From a virus: a DNA stretch of 46,028 nt. Below, in pieces: positions 1 through 9,959 of the stretch. The stretch's first letter is position 1; every line of letters starts with the position of its first letter. The notes under the pieces are model-generated. The model was not told the origin of the DNA. It ran no database searches and saw nothing but the letters and a program-made list of their open reading frames with translations. The position numbers were made by a program, and so were the translations under genes. The stretch spans positions 1-46,028 of IMG/VR virus record IMGVR_UViG_3300029448_000082; one strand, 5' to 3'.

Positions 1-2
1 CA

Positions 3-1388
3 AATATATCAGCAGACGGAACTATTACATTAACAGATGGACAGTTTCCAAACATTAGTGTTTCTATAGGAGACGGAGATGTTAAGTTAGCTGAAATACA
101 AGGAATGAGAATATACTTAAGAGATATTAATAATCCTGATGATGAATTTACTATGTTATTAGATATAGATTTTGAACAAGGTTCTAGAATATCCTTATCA
201 GATGACTTTGACTCTCTTGTAGACGCAAGTGCTGGAGGTTTTGATGTTACTAATGATGCTAAAAATGTAAATGCAGATAATAGAGCTTATGCTATTAAAC
301 AACCGGGACTTGATACTTATGCTACTATTAATGGATATTCTTCTGACGAAAAAGAAATATCATTTAACGGTAACACGGCTTATGGTTACAAAACTGCGGT
401 TGTAGCAAATCAAAGAGCTTTTGTTGGTAACATAGATTATGTAGATTCTGAAGGTAGAACAAAAGTTATGGGAGATAGAATACAGTACACTCCTGTAAGA
501 AAGTATGATTTGTTTCCACAAAGTTTTTATTTAGATATTGGAACAAACGACGGAGACGAAATTGTTAAGTTAGCAGAGTTTCAAGATAAGTTATTTGTTT
601 ATAAAAAAAATAAACTGTTTGTTATTAACATAGCTTCAGGTTCTGATGCTGGTTGGTATGTAGAAGCAGAATTAGAAAACAGAGGCGTTCAGTCACCTGG
701 AGCGGTGTGTAAATCAGACTTAGGTTTAGTATGGGTTAATGAACACGGAATGTTTAGTTATTCTGAGCAGATACAAAAATTATCTAGCACAATAGATGAC
801 ACTACTTGGCAAACAAACATAACTGCAGCTACGGCTATAGTAGGATATATTCCTAAAAAGAATCAAATTATTGTAGTTGGAAATACAAATACCGACACTC
901 CAGTTGGATATTTATATGACATACAAACACAGTCTATTGTAAATATAAATAGCACTAGTGTTTTAGAAGGAGACAGGGTAAGTAACTTTGTGGTATATGG
1001 AGAAGAGTTAGTTTGCTTAGCAGATAGTGGTACGTTTAAAAGATATGACCCTACACCTGCAGCTCAGACTATAGATATAAAAACGAAAGAAATAGATTTT
1101 GAATTACCTTCTGTAGATAAAAGATTTTATTCTATATATGCTACCTATGAAGATGGAAACGCGGCTGTAATATCTGCTGGATTAGATGGAGCTGCTCCTT
1201 CTGATATATTTTTAAATGACACAAATGCTAATGCATTAAATGCGACTAGTATGGGAACAGAAGAATTTACAATAGCGACTTCAAACAGAGGTGGTAAATC
1301 ATTACAAATACAAGCTTCTGGAGCTGTAAGTGCTACATTTGAACTGCAAGATTTATCAGTTATATTAAGAGCGAAAGGACAAAGATAA
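3..1388 (+). CDS. Tail nozzle-like virion structural protein, 5' end missing
   Basis: The reading frame is open from base 3 with no start before the first in-window ATG at 105, and the translated stretch ahead of that ATG looks like protein, so the gene begins outside the window. The visible part (about 460 aa) is rich in short beta-strand blocks with repeated pieces such as KLFVYKKNKLFVI and GLVWVNEHGMF, as in the beta-propeller part of podovirus tail nozzle or tubular-B proteins (T7 gp12 type). It sits just upstream of the lysin and internal virion genes, which suits a tail-tube role. The stop TAA shares its last A with the next ATG. Family assignment is by fold impression and position, not by a diagnostic motif. 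Confidence 0.55.
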   Translation, partial: NISADGTITLTDGQFPNISVSIGDGDVKLAEIQGMRIYLRDINNPDDEFTMLLDIDFEQGSRISLSDDFDSLVDASAGGFDVTNDAKNVNADNRAYAIKQPGLDTYATINGYSSDEKEISFNGNTAYGYKTAVVANQRAFVGNIDYVDSEGRTKVMGDRIQYTPVRKYDLFPQSFYLDIGTNDGDEIVKLAEFQDKLFVYKKNKLFVINIASGSDAGWYVEAELENRGVQSPGAVCKSDLGLVWVNEHGMFSYSEQIQKLSSTIDDTTWQTNITAATAIVGYIPKKNQIIVVGNTNTDTPVGYLYDIQTQSIVNINSTSVLEGDRVSNFVVYGEELVCLADSGTFKRYDPTPAAQTIDIKTKEIDFELPSVDKRFYSIYATYEDGNAAVISAGLDGAAPSDIFLNDTNANALNATSMGTEEFTIATSNRGGKSLQIQASGAVSATFELQDLSVILRAKGQR

Positions 1389-1783
1389 TGTCATTAACTA
1401 AAGGTAGAAGAATAGCAGGTACTAATAAACAAGTAAAACGTGGAGCTGTTGGTAAAAGCGAAATGAAGAATGGAGAAGAAGTTATACAATATCATAACGG
1501 TAGACTTAAAGTTATTAGAAAAGAATTTGGTAAAATGTTTGAATTAGAGTTCGTTCAACAGAAGGGGCCATCAGAACAAAAAGAATTAAAAACATTTGCT
1601 CAACACTCTGATGTCAAAGCACCTCAAAAAGATGCTATTAAGATTATTAAAGAAGGTGTTAGAGTTGCTCAAACTGGTAAAACTTTCTTTACAATAGCCG
1701 AACAAGGAGACTCAGCGCTAGAAAGTGGAGAAACACAATTAGTTACGTCTGGAACTAATGCAGGAAAAATGTTAATACCGTGA
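1388..1783 (+). CDS. Hypothetical protein in tail/lysin region
   Basis: The 131-aa protein is basic at the N terminus (KGRRIAGTNKQVKRGAVGK) and mixed alpha/beta after that. I see no signal peptide, membrane segment or known motif. It starts on an ATG overlapping the previous stop by one base, so it is translationally coupled to the tail gene and is probably a minor virion or assembly protein. It is followed by a promoter and the lytic transglycosylase. I do not recognise the family. Confidence 0.6.
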   Translation: MSLTKGRRIAGTNKQVKRGAVGKSEMKNGEEVIQYHNGRLKVIRKEFGKMFELEFVQQKGPSEQKELKTFAQHSDVKAPQKDAIKIIKEGVRVAQTGKTFFTIAEQGDSALESGETQLVTSGTNAGKMLIP

Positions 1784-1789
1784 TAAACC

Positions 1790-1819
1790 TTGACAGAAAT
1801 ACCAAAAATTTAGTACTTT
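1790..1819 (+). promoter_or_regulatory. Sigma70-like promoter upstream of the lysin
   Basis: A consensus -35 TTGACA (1790-1795) is followed after 18 bp by TACTTT (1814-1819). The layout and several intervening bases match the promoter at 28460-28489 (TTGACT, 18 bp, TATTTT). Transcription would start near 1826, which argues against translation from the ATG at 1826 and for the GTG at 1883 as the lysin start. Confidence 0.5.
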
Positions 1820-1882
1820 GTAAAGATGAAGTTTATACAAATTTTGCTTGTAATAGCAACAATAATTATAACAGGAGATAAT

Positions 1883-2371
1883 GTGAGCGTAAATAAAAAT
1901 CAAATAAAAGACTTAATTAAAGACGTTTGCATTCAACTAGGAGATAAGTATGCGAAGAAAGAGGCTTTGGATATCGTCTATGCAACTGGACTTGTGGAAA
2001 GTAAGTACGAATACATTGAACAAATTGGAGAAGGTCCGGCAAGAAGCTTTTGGCAAGTTGAGCCAGAGACAGCTGTGGACAACTGTAAAAATTTTATATC
2101 AGCTCGTCCTGAACTTATGCAAGCTGCTGCAGATATTCTTGGTGTTGACCCCTATCATTTTATTGACCCTCAGCCTGATAATTGGGACTGGATTCTTCGT
2201 ACTAATATTGCTGCTGGTATCTTGCATTGTAGGATTAAGTACTGGCGCGTACCAGAAGCTATCGAGTCTAGTCCAGAAGGATTAGCAAAGTATTGGAAAA
2301 AACACTATAACACGGAAGATGGTGCTGGTAGTGTTGAACATTTTTTATTATTAACAAAAGGAAAAATATAA
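1883..2371 (+). CDS. Lytic transglycosylase-like endolysin or virion muralytic enzyme
   Basis: The 162-aa protein has the SLT/lysozyme-like layout: a catalytic Glu in the GLVESKYEYIEQ block, then GPARSFWQVEP, then a helical C-terminal half. It is predicted to cut peptidoglycan glycan strands during lysis or DNA entry. The longer frame opens at an ATG at 1826 and would add a hydrophobic stretch, but that ATG has no ribosome-binding site and lies at the predicted transcription start of the upstream promoter. The GTG at 1883 has AGGAG five bases ahead, so I choose it. The stop overlaps the next ATG by one base. If the ATG at 1826 were used, the added segment could act as a signal-anchor. Confidence 0.75.
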   Translation: MSVNKNQIKDLIKDVCIQLGDKYAKKEALDIVYATGLVESKYEYIEQIGEGPARSFWQVEPETAVDNCKNFISARPELMQAAADILGVDPYHFIDPQPDNWDWILRTNIAAGILHCRIKYWRVPEAIESSPEGLAKYWKKHYNTEDGAGSVEHFLLLTKGKI

Positions 2372-3009
2372 TGGCAAGTTTTGCACAATTAATAGGAAGG
2401 CTTCAAGCCGAACAAAAACTACAATCTAATATAAATCGAAGTAGTTTAGGGATAGATGTAGAAGAAGAAAAAATAGATTTAGAAGAAGCGAGGTCTGATT
2501 ATAGAGACCAAGTCGAGGAAGCTCAAAGAAAAATGGCTAAAAATGCAAGAAGTAGAAGTAGAAGAGGATTGCTTGGAAGCGTTCTTGGAGCTGCTTTATC
2601 TTTTACTCCATTAGGAGCTGTAGGCGGAGCTCTTGTTGGTGGATTAGCTTCATCTTTATCTAGAAGCAGAGTTAAACCTTATTCTCAAGCTATTAGTAGT
2701 AACCTTCCTGGTGGAAAATTTCACGCACAAGCAAGAAAAGATTTTAGTAGAGACATAGAATCTACCAACCAATTTATATCAGACGCCGCAGAAGGGCAAA
2801 ATTTATTAAATATGACTAACGCATTAAATGACGCATATAATATATACGGTTTTCAAAATGCATACGGAGAAGATATAAGAGGGTTTTTTCAGGATAGAAA
2901 AGAAAGAAAATTGTTTGGAGGGCCGGTGTCTTTAAGTAAAAGAAACTTAGGTTATACAGATTCTGAGAGCTTGATTAATAATTACAATACACAAGGAATG
3001 GGAGCATAG
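2371..3009 (+). CDS. Internal virion protein-like, with Gly/Ala-rich hydrophobic segment
   Basis: The 212-aa protein has an N-terminal acidic/basic helical region (about residues 1-65, coiled-coil-like), an Arg/Ser cluster (NARSRSRRG), then a hydrophobic Gly/Ala-rich segment (about residues 66-95, LLGSVLGAALSF and GGALVGGLASSL) that could enter a membrane. The rest is polar. First of a run of four genes ending with the 1522-aa protein, a position where podoviruses keep DNA-ejection core proteins. That role is inferred from order and the membrane-active-looking segment; I recognise no family. Confidence 0.5.
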   Translation: MASFAQLIGRLQAEQKLQSNINRSSLGIDVEEEKIDLEEARSDYRDQVEEAQRKMAKNARSRSRRGLLGSVLGAALSFTPLGAVGGALVGGLASSLSRSRVKPYSQAISSNLPGGKFHAQARKDFSRDIESTNQFISDAAEGQNLLNMTNALNDAYNIYGFQNAYGEDIRGFFQDRKERKLFGGPVSLSKRNLGYTDSESLINNYNTQGMGA

Positions 3010-3010
3010 T

Positions 3011-4006
3011 ATGTCAATGTATGATGATTTATTAAAGCAAATGCAAGGTAGTTTTATGCAAAACAATTTTGCAAATCAAGGAGGATTTACTTCATCTAGC
3101 TTTGGATTTAATGACCCAGATGTTATTAAACCCGGAGGTGGAACAACTGGTGGTGGAACTAGCGGCACAGATAATGATAACCCTGGTGGTACTGGTGGTA
3201 CTGGAGGTACTGGAGGTGGTACTGGTGGTGGAGGTGGAAGTTCTCCTAATTATGGAAATACTTCTTACGGAGGTCAATTTCAGTCTCAGTTTTCTGGAGT
3301 AGAAGATGTTTTGTCTTCTGCAGGACAATCTGGATTTAACTTATTTGACCCAGCTCAACAGTTTGGATATGGTTCAGAGTATTCTGAATACTTTGGAAGT
3401 TTCGATGTAGGTGGGTATAACAATTCTATGCAAGCCTTACAAGACCAAGAGTCTAGACTTTTATCTGATGTTGGACAACAATTTCAGTCAAGAACTGGAG
3501 GAATGCAGGCAGATTTACAAGATACATTGTTAGGTATGACTGGAAAAGAAAGTACATCTGGCCTTGTTGGAGGTAGGCAAGCAGAAAGAAGAAGGTTGAC
3601 TAGGGAATCTGGACAACAAAATTTAGAAAAATTAGGACAAGAAACACAATCAAGATATGCTGGAGTCCAAGAAAGAATAGGTCAACAAATAGGAATATTA
3701 GAAGGTTCTTTAATGGACTTTATATCTAATCAGTCAAACGTAGCATTAAACTTAATGCAATCTGGAGCAACTAAAGATGAGTCTACTGAATACAATACAG
3801 GATATGCGGCTCAACCTAGAGGTAATTCTATGTCAGCGTCACAACTAAACGAGTATCAAGGAATGTTTGGAGACCTGACTAGTTCACAGCAAGCTTTTGC
3901 TGCATTTGTTCAAGCTGCTCACACTAATTTAGACGCAAATCAATTATCAGAATTAGCAAATGCTATTTACAACCAATATCAAACCAGCGAAGAGGAGACA
4001 ATATAA
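3011..4006 (+). CDS. Glycine-rich virion structural protein
   Basis: The 331-aa protein has a low-complexity Gly/Thr linker at about residues 40-80, followed by a Gln-rich region predicted to be helical (residues about 130-270, many Q, E, R and L). It starts one base after the previous stop and ends overlapping the next ATG. The flexible linker plus helical, Gln-rich body is typical of virion proteins that thread or assemble inside the particle. No enzymatic motif is visible. Confidence 0.5.
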   Translation: MSMYDDLLKQMQGSFMQNNFANQGGFTSSSFGFNDPDVIKPGGGTTGGGTSGTDNDNPGGTGGTGGTGGGTGGGGGSSPNYGNTSYGGQFQSQFSGVEDVLSSAGQSGFNLFDPAQQFGYGSEYSEYFGSFDVGGYNNSMQALQDQESRLLSDVGQQFQSRTGGMQADLQDTLLGMTGKESTSGLVGGRQAERRRLTRESGQQNLEKLGQETQSRYAGVQERIGQQIGILEGSLMDFISNQSNVALNLMQSGATKDESTEYNTGYAAQPRGNSMSASQLNEYQGMFGDLTSSQQAFAAFVQAAHTNLDANQLSELANAIYNQYQTSEEETI

Positions 4007-5379
4007 TGGCAAGAAACCCTTTATACCCAGTATCAGCTGGAGAAACAGCAGTAGACAGACTATTAAATCAAACTTTACCTAGAATTATTGCAGACAAAGA
4101 AGCTGCTAATGAAAGACAACAAGTAAGAGATGATGCTTTAGCTCAACAATCAATTGAAAATACCTTAGCTAAAGATAAATTTGCTTTTGAAAAAGTACAA
4201 GCACAAGAAGCTAGGACAGAAAGACTTCAAACAGAGGCTTTTAATAATGCTAGTGTAATTTTAGAACAAGCAGAGACTGTAACTGACCCTGCGCAGAAAG
4301 CAAAGTTATATGAAAAAGCGGGTGAATATATACTTAAGTCAGGAAGAAATCCATCAGACTTTGGGATAGGAGAGACTGGAGCTATAACACAACAAATACG
4401 AGGAACTATTGAATCTGATACTTCATACGACGAACATAAGATTCATTTAGACCCTTCTACAAATCAAAGCTCTACTGAAGCAGAGATTAGTAAAGCTTAT
4501 TTTGCTGTTGCTAAAATTAAAAATACTTTAAGCGACACTAACAAAACAGAGTTTGAAAATTTTGTTGGCGACTGGGAAACAATTGATGACACAAGATTTG
4601 ACTTTTATAAAAGACCAGAGTATGCACAATCAACTATTGATACAATTCAAACAGCTACCAAAGATTCTAATATAACTGTTGACTACAGTTCAGTACCTCC
4701 GGAATTTAGAAAAGAAATTACTGAGGCTATAGTTGCTGAAAGAAGCGGTTTAGGTAATCCTCTTTATGAGGTTGCTCCGACAAGTGAAGATATTAATGCA
4801 TACTATGAACAAAATTATAACCCTTTTAAATTAGCTAATGAATCTGGAAACCTTTACTTAGGAGAATGGTATGAAACTCTAGATACAGCAAAAGAAAGAA
4901 CTACATACCTTTCTAATATTCCTATAGACCAAGCTGTAGTAGACGCAAGAAATATTGTATATGCTCTATCTGTTACAAAAAAACAAAATGAACAAATACA
5001 AGGAGAAGCTTTAAGAAAAGCAGCAGTTGAATTTGGTATTCCTGAAAAAGTATTACTTCAAATATCAGACGAGTTTGAAGTTGAACCTGAAGTAATTACA
5101 AAAACAGAAACTAAAGAAGAAAAAGCAAAACAGGCTTCTAAAGACAAGAAAAGAGAAGACGATAAATTAGCTTTATACGGAGGTGCATTTCAAGGCGGAG
5201 GTATGAACTCAAATAGATTTAGAAGTATAGAGCAAAGAACCAACCCTGGAGACGCAACAAGAATAAAAGCTGAGGCTAACATACAAGCTCAAATAGAAGC
5301 GTATAATAAAAAATATCCAGAAGCTAAAGTAACTTTTGAAGAAATACAACAGTTATACAGACAGGCTAACAAAAGGTAA
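4006..5379 (+). CDS. Predicted internal virion / ejection protein
   Basis: The 457-aa protein is largely alpha-helical and highly charged, with a long N-terminal helix (residues about 10-90) and a Lys/Glu-rich segment near residue 365-385. It starts on the ATG overlapping the preceding stop, and the giant 1522-aa gene follows after two bases. Cofactor or catalytic motifs are not visible. Position between the Gly-rich protein and the giant protein suggests a core or ejection protein. Confidence 0.45.
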   Translation: MARNPLYPVSAGETAVDRLLNQTLPRIIADKEAANERQQVRDDALAQQSIENTLAKDKFAFEKVQAQEARTERLQTEAFNNASVILEQAETVTDPAQKAKLYEKAGEYILKSGRNPSDFGIGETGAITQQIRGTIESDTSYDEHKIHLDPSTNQSSTEAEISKAYFAVAKIKNTLSDTNKTEFENFVGDWETIDDTRFDFYKRPEYAQSTIDTIQTATKDSNITVDYSSVPPEFRKEITEAIVAERSGLGNPLYEVAPTSEDINAYYEQNYNPFKLANESGNLYLGEWYETLDTAKERTTYLSNIPIDQAVVDARNIVYALSVTKKQNEQIQGEALRKAAVEFGIPEKVLLQISDEFEVEPEVITKTETKEEKAKQASKDKKREDDKLALYGGAFQGGGMNSNRFRSIEQRTNPGDATRIKAEANIQAQIEAYNKKYPEAKVTFEEIQQLYRQANKR

Positions 5380-5381
5380 TA

Positions 5382-8300
5382 ATGCCACAACTTAGACCGA
5401 GACAAAATTTTGTTGGTACAACAACCGATAAACCTAAAATACAATTAAGACCTAGAAATCAATCAGAAAACGTTTCAAGTTACAAGCCTTACAATGATAT
5501 GACTAAGGAAGAAAGAGATGCAGACAGAGAGAGATTCTGGGACTCTGTTCCTACTTGGTATAAAAAAGCATACAATGAATCTTTGGGTGGTATGATGCAT
5601 CAAATGATGACTGGTGAAAAATATTATGACTTAAAGAGTGCTCCACCTAATCAAGTAGAAGATTTTGTCGCAACATTAGCTTCATTTTTTGCTTCTAAAG
5701 AAGATTTAGCTTTAATGGCTACTAGTGGAGGAACTGCTAGTATTGCAGGTAGAGTTGCATTAACTAAAATTGCTGGTAAACAAGCATCAAAAGGATTAGT
5801 AGAGAGAAGAGTTGCTGCACAATTAGCGAGAGGAACAAACATATCTTACAAAACAGCAAGAACTATTGTAGACGATGTTGTAGAACAAGGTCTACCTCAA
5901 ATGGCAATTCTTGGTACACACGACGGATTATATAAGGCAGCAACCAGAACAAGAGATGAAATGATGAAATCTGGTAATACTATTGAACTTATGACAGGTA
6001 AAGAGTTTGATAAAAATGGAGGATTCTTGGGAGGAACCTGGACTAATAAAGAGAACTTTGGATTAAAAGCATTTGCTATGAAAGAAGTTATGCTTAACTC
6101 TAAACTAAAAGATTATGCAAGAGGCGGAGCAATGGGACTAACTGGAGGTACAGCTAGGGCATTAAGAGCACTTCCTTCTAGAGGTATAGAAAATTTAGCA
6201 AAAAAAGGTAGCACTGTTAGAAAAGGAGGATTAGAAGTTTTAGAAGCTGTGACAGGAAAGAAAAAAGGTGCTGGTTTATTCTATGAATCAATGACTTTTG
6301 CTGGACTCCAAGGCCCTTTATATGAAGGAAGAGCTCCTGAAGCTGCGGACCTTGTTACTGGACTTGCTTTAGCTGGAGCTATATCAATACCAGGAAGAAC
6401 TATATCATATGGAAAAGGAAAGATTAATGAAAAATTAAAGTTTGAATTTGCTGACTTTGAAACTAAAGAATTGACTGAACTAGCTGCGCAAGCAGAAAGA
6501 TATGGCGGTATGGTAAATTACAACCTATTAAATCCTACTGCAAGAGGAGCTGTCGGACCAGTAATTAAGGGAACGAATGTAGCAGTTAAAGAAGGGTTAA
6601 AAGACTCTAAACAAAAAGCGCCTAAAGAAGCAATAGGTAGTAGAAGAGTCGCTGTAATTCAAGATAGTATTTCTCAAGACGCTAAGGGAAACATTACTAT
6701 GAAAGTTAAGGTTGGAAAAGGAGACGGTAAACAAGCTGGTACTTTAGAATTAGACGCAAGAAATACTAAAAAGTTTTTTGATTATTATGTTGAAAGACCT
6801 AATGAATATAGAAAAGATTATGGTAGTATTATAGGTAAGAGAAAGGGAGAGCTAACAAAGTTTGACAAAGTTAGAAATGATAAAGTTATTGAAGTTTTAG
6901 AAAGCAATGCTAAAAAAGGAACAAGAGGGTACAATAAAAGTGATTGGGATAGCGCTGTTTCATATCTTGCTGGTTTAAAAGTTAAAGGAACAAACGAAGC
7001 TCAGTTTAAAAAAATAGCTAAAATGGTAAGAGACGGCAAGGAAGTTACTTTAAAAGATATGAACGACTCAACTAAAGCTATTCTTGCTAGGTATGTAGAT
7101 GACGCTAAGTATATTAGAGAATTTGTAAATAAAAATTCTAAAGTTTATAATGTAACAAGATTATTTAATCCTGCTGGATTATTAAACAAAGACAAAGGAT
7201 TTTTTTCTAGAGCTCTTACTTTTTTTAAGCCAGCTTATTCTCAGCTAGATAGCAAATATGCTAAAATGGCTTTAAGAATGTTAGACGAAGTAAGTGTTGG
7301 AGCTCAAAATAAAACTGCTGGAAGATATGCAAAGCTTGATGAAATAGTTGGTATGGGAGACGTATCTATTGTCGGAAAATCTACTGCATCTTGGTGGAAA
7401 AAATATTTAACAGGTGGAGAGGCTTGGGACGATTTAAATAGTATTAATCAATTAGATAGATTGAATAAAAATACTAAAGGAAGACAGACTGTAATTAATG
7501 AACTTAAAGAACAGTTAAATAATAAAAATTTATCCAAAGCAGAAAAAGATAAAATAAAACTTAAAATAGAATTTCTTCCTAGAATGAAAGAATACACAGA
7601 CGAAATATTTAAAGATGCTAAAGATGTAGGTATAAATGTTGCAGATTACGTTGAATCATATGTTCCTTTTATGTTTAAAAAAGAAGTTCTTGATGTTTTA
7701 TTTGATGGAACTAGTCAGATAGAAGAAAGAATTAAAGCTATAGCAGGAGATATAAGGATAGATAAGAATTATGGAAAAGAAACTATAAAAGAATTAAACA
7801 AAGCTATTGAAGAAATAGTTAAAACTTTTGATAAAAAACTAAAAAGAAAAGGTAACGCAAAAGGAGATGACTTTAAGTCTATGTTCAATAAACTTATGGA
7901 AGCTAGGTCAGACGGGACAAAACCAGACGCTTTTGACGCTTATGCAACTATGGCTATGGGTTTAGAAAGTTTAACAAAAAAACAATTTGCTCCTTTAGAA
8001 AAGTCTAGAAAATTAGGAAACACTGGAGTAAAAACCGGAGAGTTTACAAGAATAGCTTTAGAAAAAAGTGAGTTATATGAAAAAAATATAATTAGTTTGT
8101 TTCAAGATTATACGGCTGGTAGTACAAAAAGAATAGAAATGGCTAGAGCTTTTACTCCTGAATACAGACTTTTAGATTCTCTTAAAAATAAAATTGGAGA
8201 TGATAGAATTCCTTTTTCTATTATACCAGGATATGCTGCAAAGACTGAAAAACAAGCCCTTGAAATGGCAGTAGATATTTTTACTGGAGATATTAATTTT

Positions 8301-9950
8301 GATAAAAATCTAACTCTTTCTAAATTTTTACAGTCAGTAAATAACTTAGAGATGTTTACTAAAATTGCATCTGGTTTTGCTCCTATTGTTAATATTACCC
8401 AGACTATGATATCATCTATGATAATAAGTCCTATGGCTGCTAGTAAAAGTATGTTTGATTTAGTCAGAAAAGCTAAGGTAGGAAAAGGTAAAAACAGAAT
8501 GACTCTTTATGAGAGCATCAGAGAATCGGGAGCTACTGTTCGTACAGCTTTTGAAGAGCTTATGGTGACAGACCCTTATCTTCAACAAGGAGCTTCTGTT
8601 CTACAAAAATATGGAGAAAATCCAACTCAAGCAATTATAAGAGATATTTTATTTGGAAGCGATAGAAAACAAGCATTTAAGAATGGAATTGATTTTATAA
8701 GAAATGCTGCAGATTTAATAAAGACTGATAAAACTGGAGCGGCTAGAAGAGCTATAGCTAAACTTACTCAGGCTGGTGCTAAGTATAGTGGATTTACAAA
8801 AATTAATGAAGTAAATCAAGTAGTAGCTGCGGCTACTGCTGAACAATTAGTTATAAACTTTACCAAAATATTAAGTGGTAAAAAAGTTGGACTAGGTATA
8901 TTAGACTCTGCTGTTCCTGAACTTAGAAAAAGGTGGGCTTTAAAAAGTTTAAAAAGAATGGGATTGAGCGAAAAAGAAGTTCTTGCTAACGCAGATAATA
9001 TTATAAACAGAGATTATAATTTAAAAAATATTGCTCTTAAGAGACAAATACAAAGAGCTATGGTTAAATTTGCTTTAGATTCTCAGATGCAAAGAAGTTT
9101 TACTAAAGACCCTTTCTTTTTTAATGACCCTAATATGAAAGCTTTATTTCTTTTTAAAAGATTTGGATACAGGCAAGCTACATATATGAAAGCAGAAGTA
9201 GAAAGAGAAGTATTAGACGGAAACATTATGCCTATTTTACAACTTGGTATGGCTGGACTAGTTGGAGGTCCTGCTGTTATGTGGGCAAGAGAACAATATT
9301 CTAAAATTTTAACAGGAGAAGAACAGTATTATGGTAGAGAAAATAGAAAGAAACTATTAGAAACACCAGACTGGCAAGATTATATAAATGGATTTGCTAA
9401 CGTAGGTTCTTTTGGTATGATTACAGATACTTTAAATGAAGATGACCCTGGAACAACATTCCAAAGATTTTTAACTCCTGTTCAATTTGACGATTTTGTT
9501 AGGCTTAAAGATGGATTATATACAATTTATGATAATATAACTTTATATCCAGACCAAAAAGATGTTCCTATAAGAAAAGGTTTAGCAGTAATGTTGCCTA
9601 TTTTAGGTACTATTCCTGGTAGGCTCTTAAAAAGACCTCTTGAAACAGAAGCTATGACAAAAGATAGAGTTAGAAATAATAAGAAAAGAACTGTAGAGTA
9701 CGTTAGAGAGTTAATAGAAGCTGGGCAGTATGATAAAGCTACTGAAGTTATAATGGCTTTTAACAAAGTTTTTGCTGCAAAAGACGTAGATAGAAGTATT
9801 GCTGCAAAAGCTTTTGGATTAAGAGAATCTACCTACAGAGGATATCCTAGCTTAGCAATAACTAGAGCAGACATTAGTCCAAAAATTATGGAAAGAAGAT
9901 ATTACAAATCATTATTAAAAGAACGAAAAGAAAAAGTATACATACCTTAA
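5382..9950 (+). CDS. Giant internal virion protein (1522 aa), probable DNA-ejection protein
   Basis: At 1522 aa this is the second largest protein in the window. It has a polar N terminus, an Ala/Gly-rich hydrophobic patch around residues 105-125, long charged helical stretches, and a second hydrophobic region around residues 995-1025 (FAPIVNITQTMISSMIIS). The C terminus is basic. Size and position match the large internal core proteins that podoviruses eject to form the trans-envelope channel (analogous in role to T7 gp15/gp16), although I see no sequence signature proving homology. No transglycosylase domain is evident here; that activity is carried by the separate gene at 1883. Confidence 0.5.
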   Translation: MPQLRPRQNFVGTTTDKPKIQLRPRNQSENVSSYKPYNDMTKEERDADRERFWDSVPTWYKKAYNESLGGMMHQMMTGEKYYDLKSAPPNQVEDFVATLASFFASKEDLALMATSGGTASIAGRVALTKIAGKQASKGLVERRVAAQLARGTNISYKTARTIVDDVVEQGLPQMAILGTHDGLYKAATRTRDEMMKSGNTIELMTGKEFDKNGGFLGGTWTNKENFGLKAFAMKEVMLNSKLKDYARGGAMGLTGGTARALRALPSRGIENLAKKGSTVRKGGLEVLEAVTGKKKGAGLFYESMTFAGLQGPLYEGRAPEAADLVTGLALAGAISIPGRTISYGKGKINEKLKFEFADFETKELTELAAQAERYGGMVNYNLLNPTARGAVGPVIKGTNVAVKEGLKDSKQKAPKEAIGSRRVAVIQDSISQDAKGNITMKVKVGKGDGKQAGTLELDARNTKKFFDYYVERPNEYRKDYGSIIGKRKGELTKFDKVRNDKVIEVLESNAKKGTRGYNKSDWDSAVSYLAGLKVKGTNEAQFKKIAKMVRDGKEVTLKDMNDSTKAILARYVDDAKYIREFVNKNSKVYNVTRLFNPAGLLNKDKGFFSRALTFFKPAYSQLDSKYAKMALRMLDEVSVGAQNKTAGRYAKLDEIVGMGDVSIVGKSTASWWKKYLTGGEAWDDLNSINQLDRLNKNTKGRQTVINELKEQLNNKNLSKAEKDKIKLKIEFLPRMKEYTDEIFKDAKDVGINVADYVESYVPFMFKKEVLDVLFDGTSQIEERIKAIAGDIRIDKNYGKETIKELNKAIEEIVKTFDKKLKRKGNAKGDDFKSMFNKLMEARSDGTKPDAFDAYATMAMGLESLTKKQFAPLEKSRKLGNTGVKTGEFTRIALEKSELYEKNIISLFQDYTAGSTKRIEMARAFTPEYRLLDSLKNKIGDDRIPFSIIPGYAAKTEKQALEMAVDIFTGDINFDKNLTLSKFLQSVNNLEMFTKIASGFAPIVNITQTMISSMIISPMAASKSMFDLVRKAKVGKGKNRMTLYESIRESGATVRTAFEELMVTDPYLQQGASVLQKYGENPTQAIIRDILFGSDRKQAFKNGIDFIRNAADLIKTDKTGAARRAIAKLTQAGAKYSGFTKINEVNQVVAAATAEQLVINFTKILSGKKVGLGILDSAVPELRKRWALKSLKRMGLSEKEVLANADNIINRDYNLKNIALKRQIQRAMVKFALDSQMQRSFTKDPFFFNDPNMKALFLFKRFGYRQATYMKAEVEREVLDGNIMPILQLGMAGLVGGPAVMWAREQYSKILTGEEQYYGRENRKKLLETPDWQDYINGFANVGSFGMITDTLNEDDPGTTFQRFLTPVQFDDFVRLKDGLYTIYDNITLYPDQKDVPIRKGLAVMLPILGTIPGRLLKRPLETEAMTKDRVRNNKKRTVEYVRELIEAGQYDKATEVIMAFNKVFAAKDVDRSIAAKAFGLRESTYRGYPSLAITRADISPKIMERRYYKSLLKERKEKVYIP

Positions 9951-9959
9951 GGATAAATT

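Noticed and set aside
1826-1882. Signal-peptide-like N terminus of the lysin
   Set aside because: The hydrophobic extension starts at an ATG without ribosome-binding site at the predicted transcript start; the GTG at 1883 has a good site.
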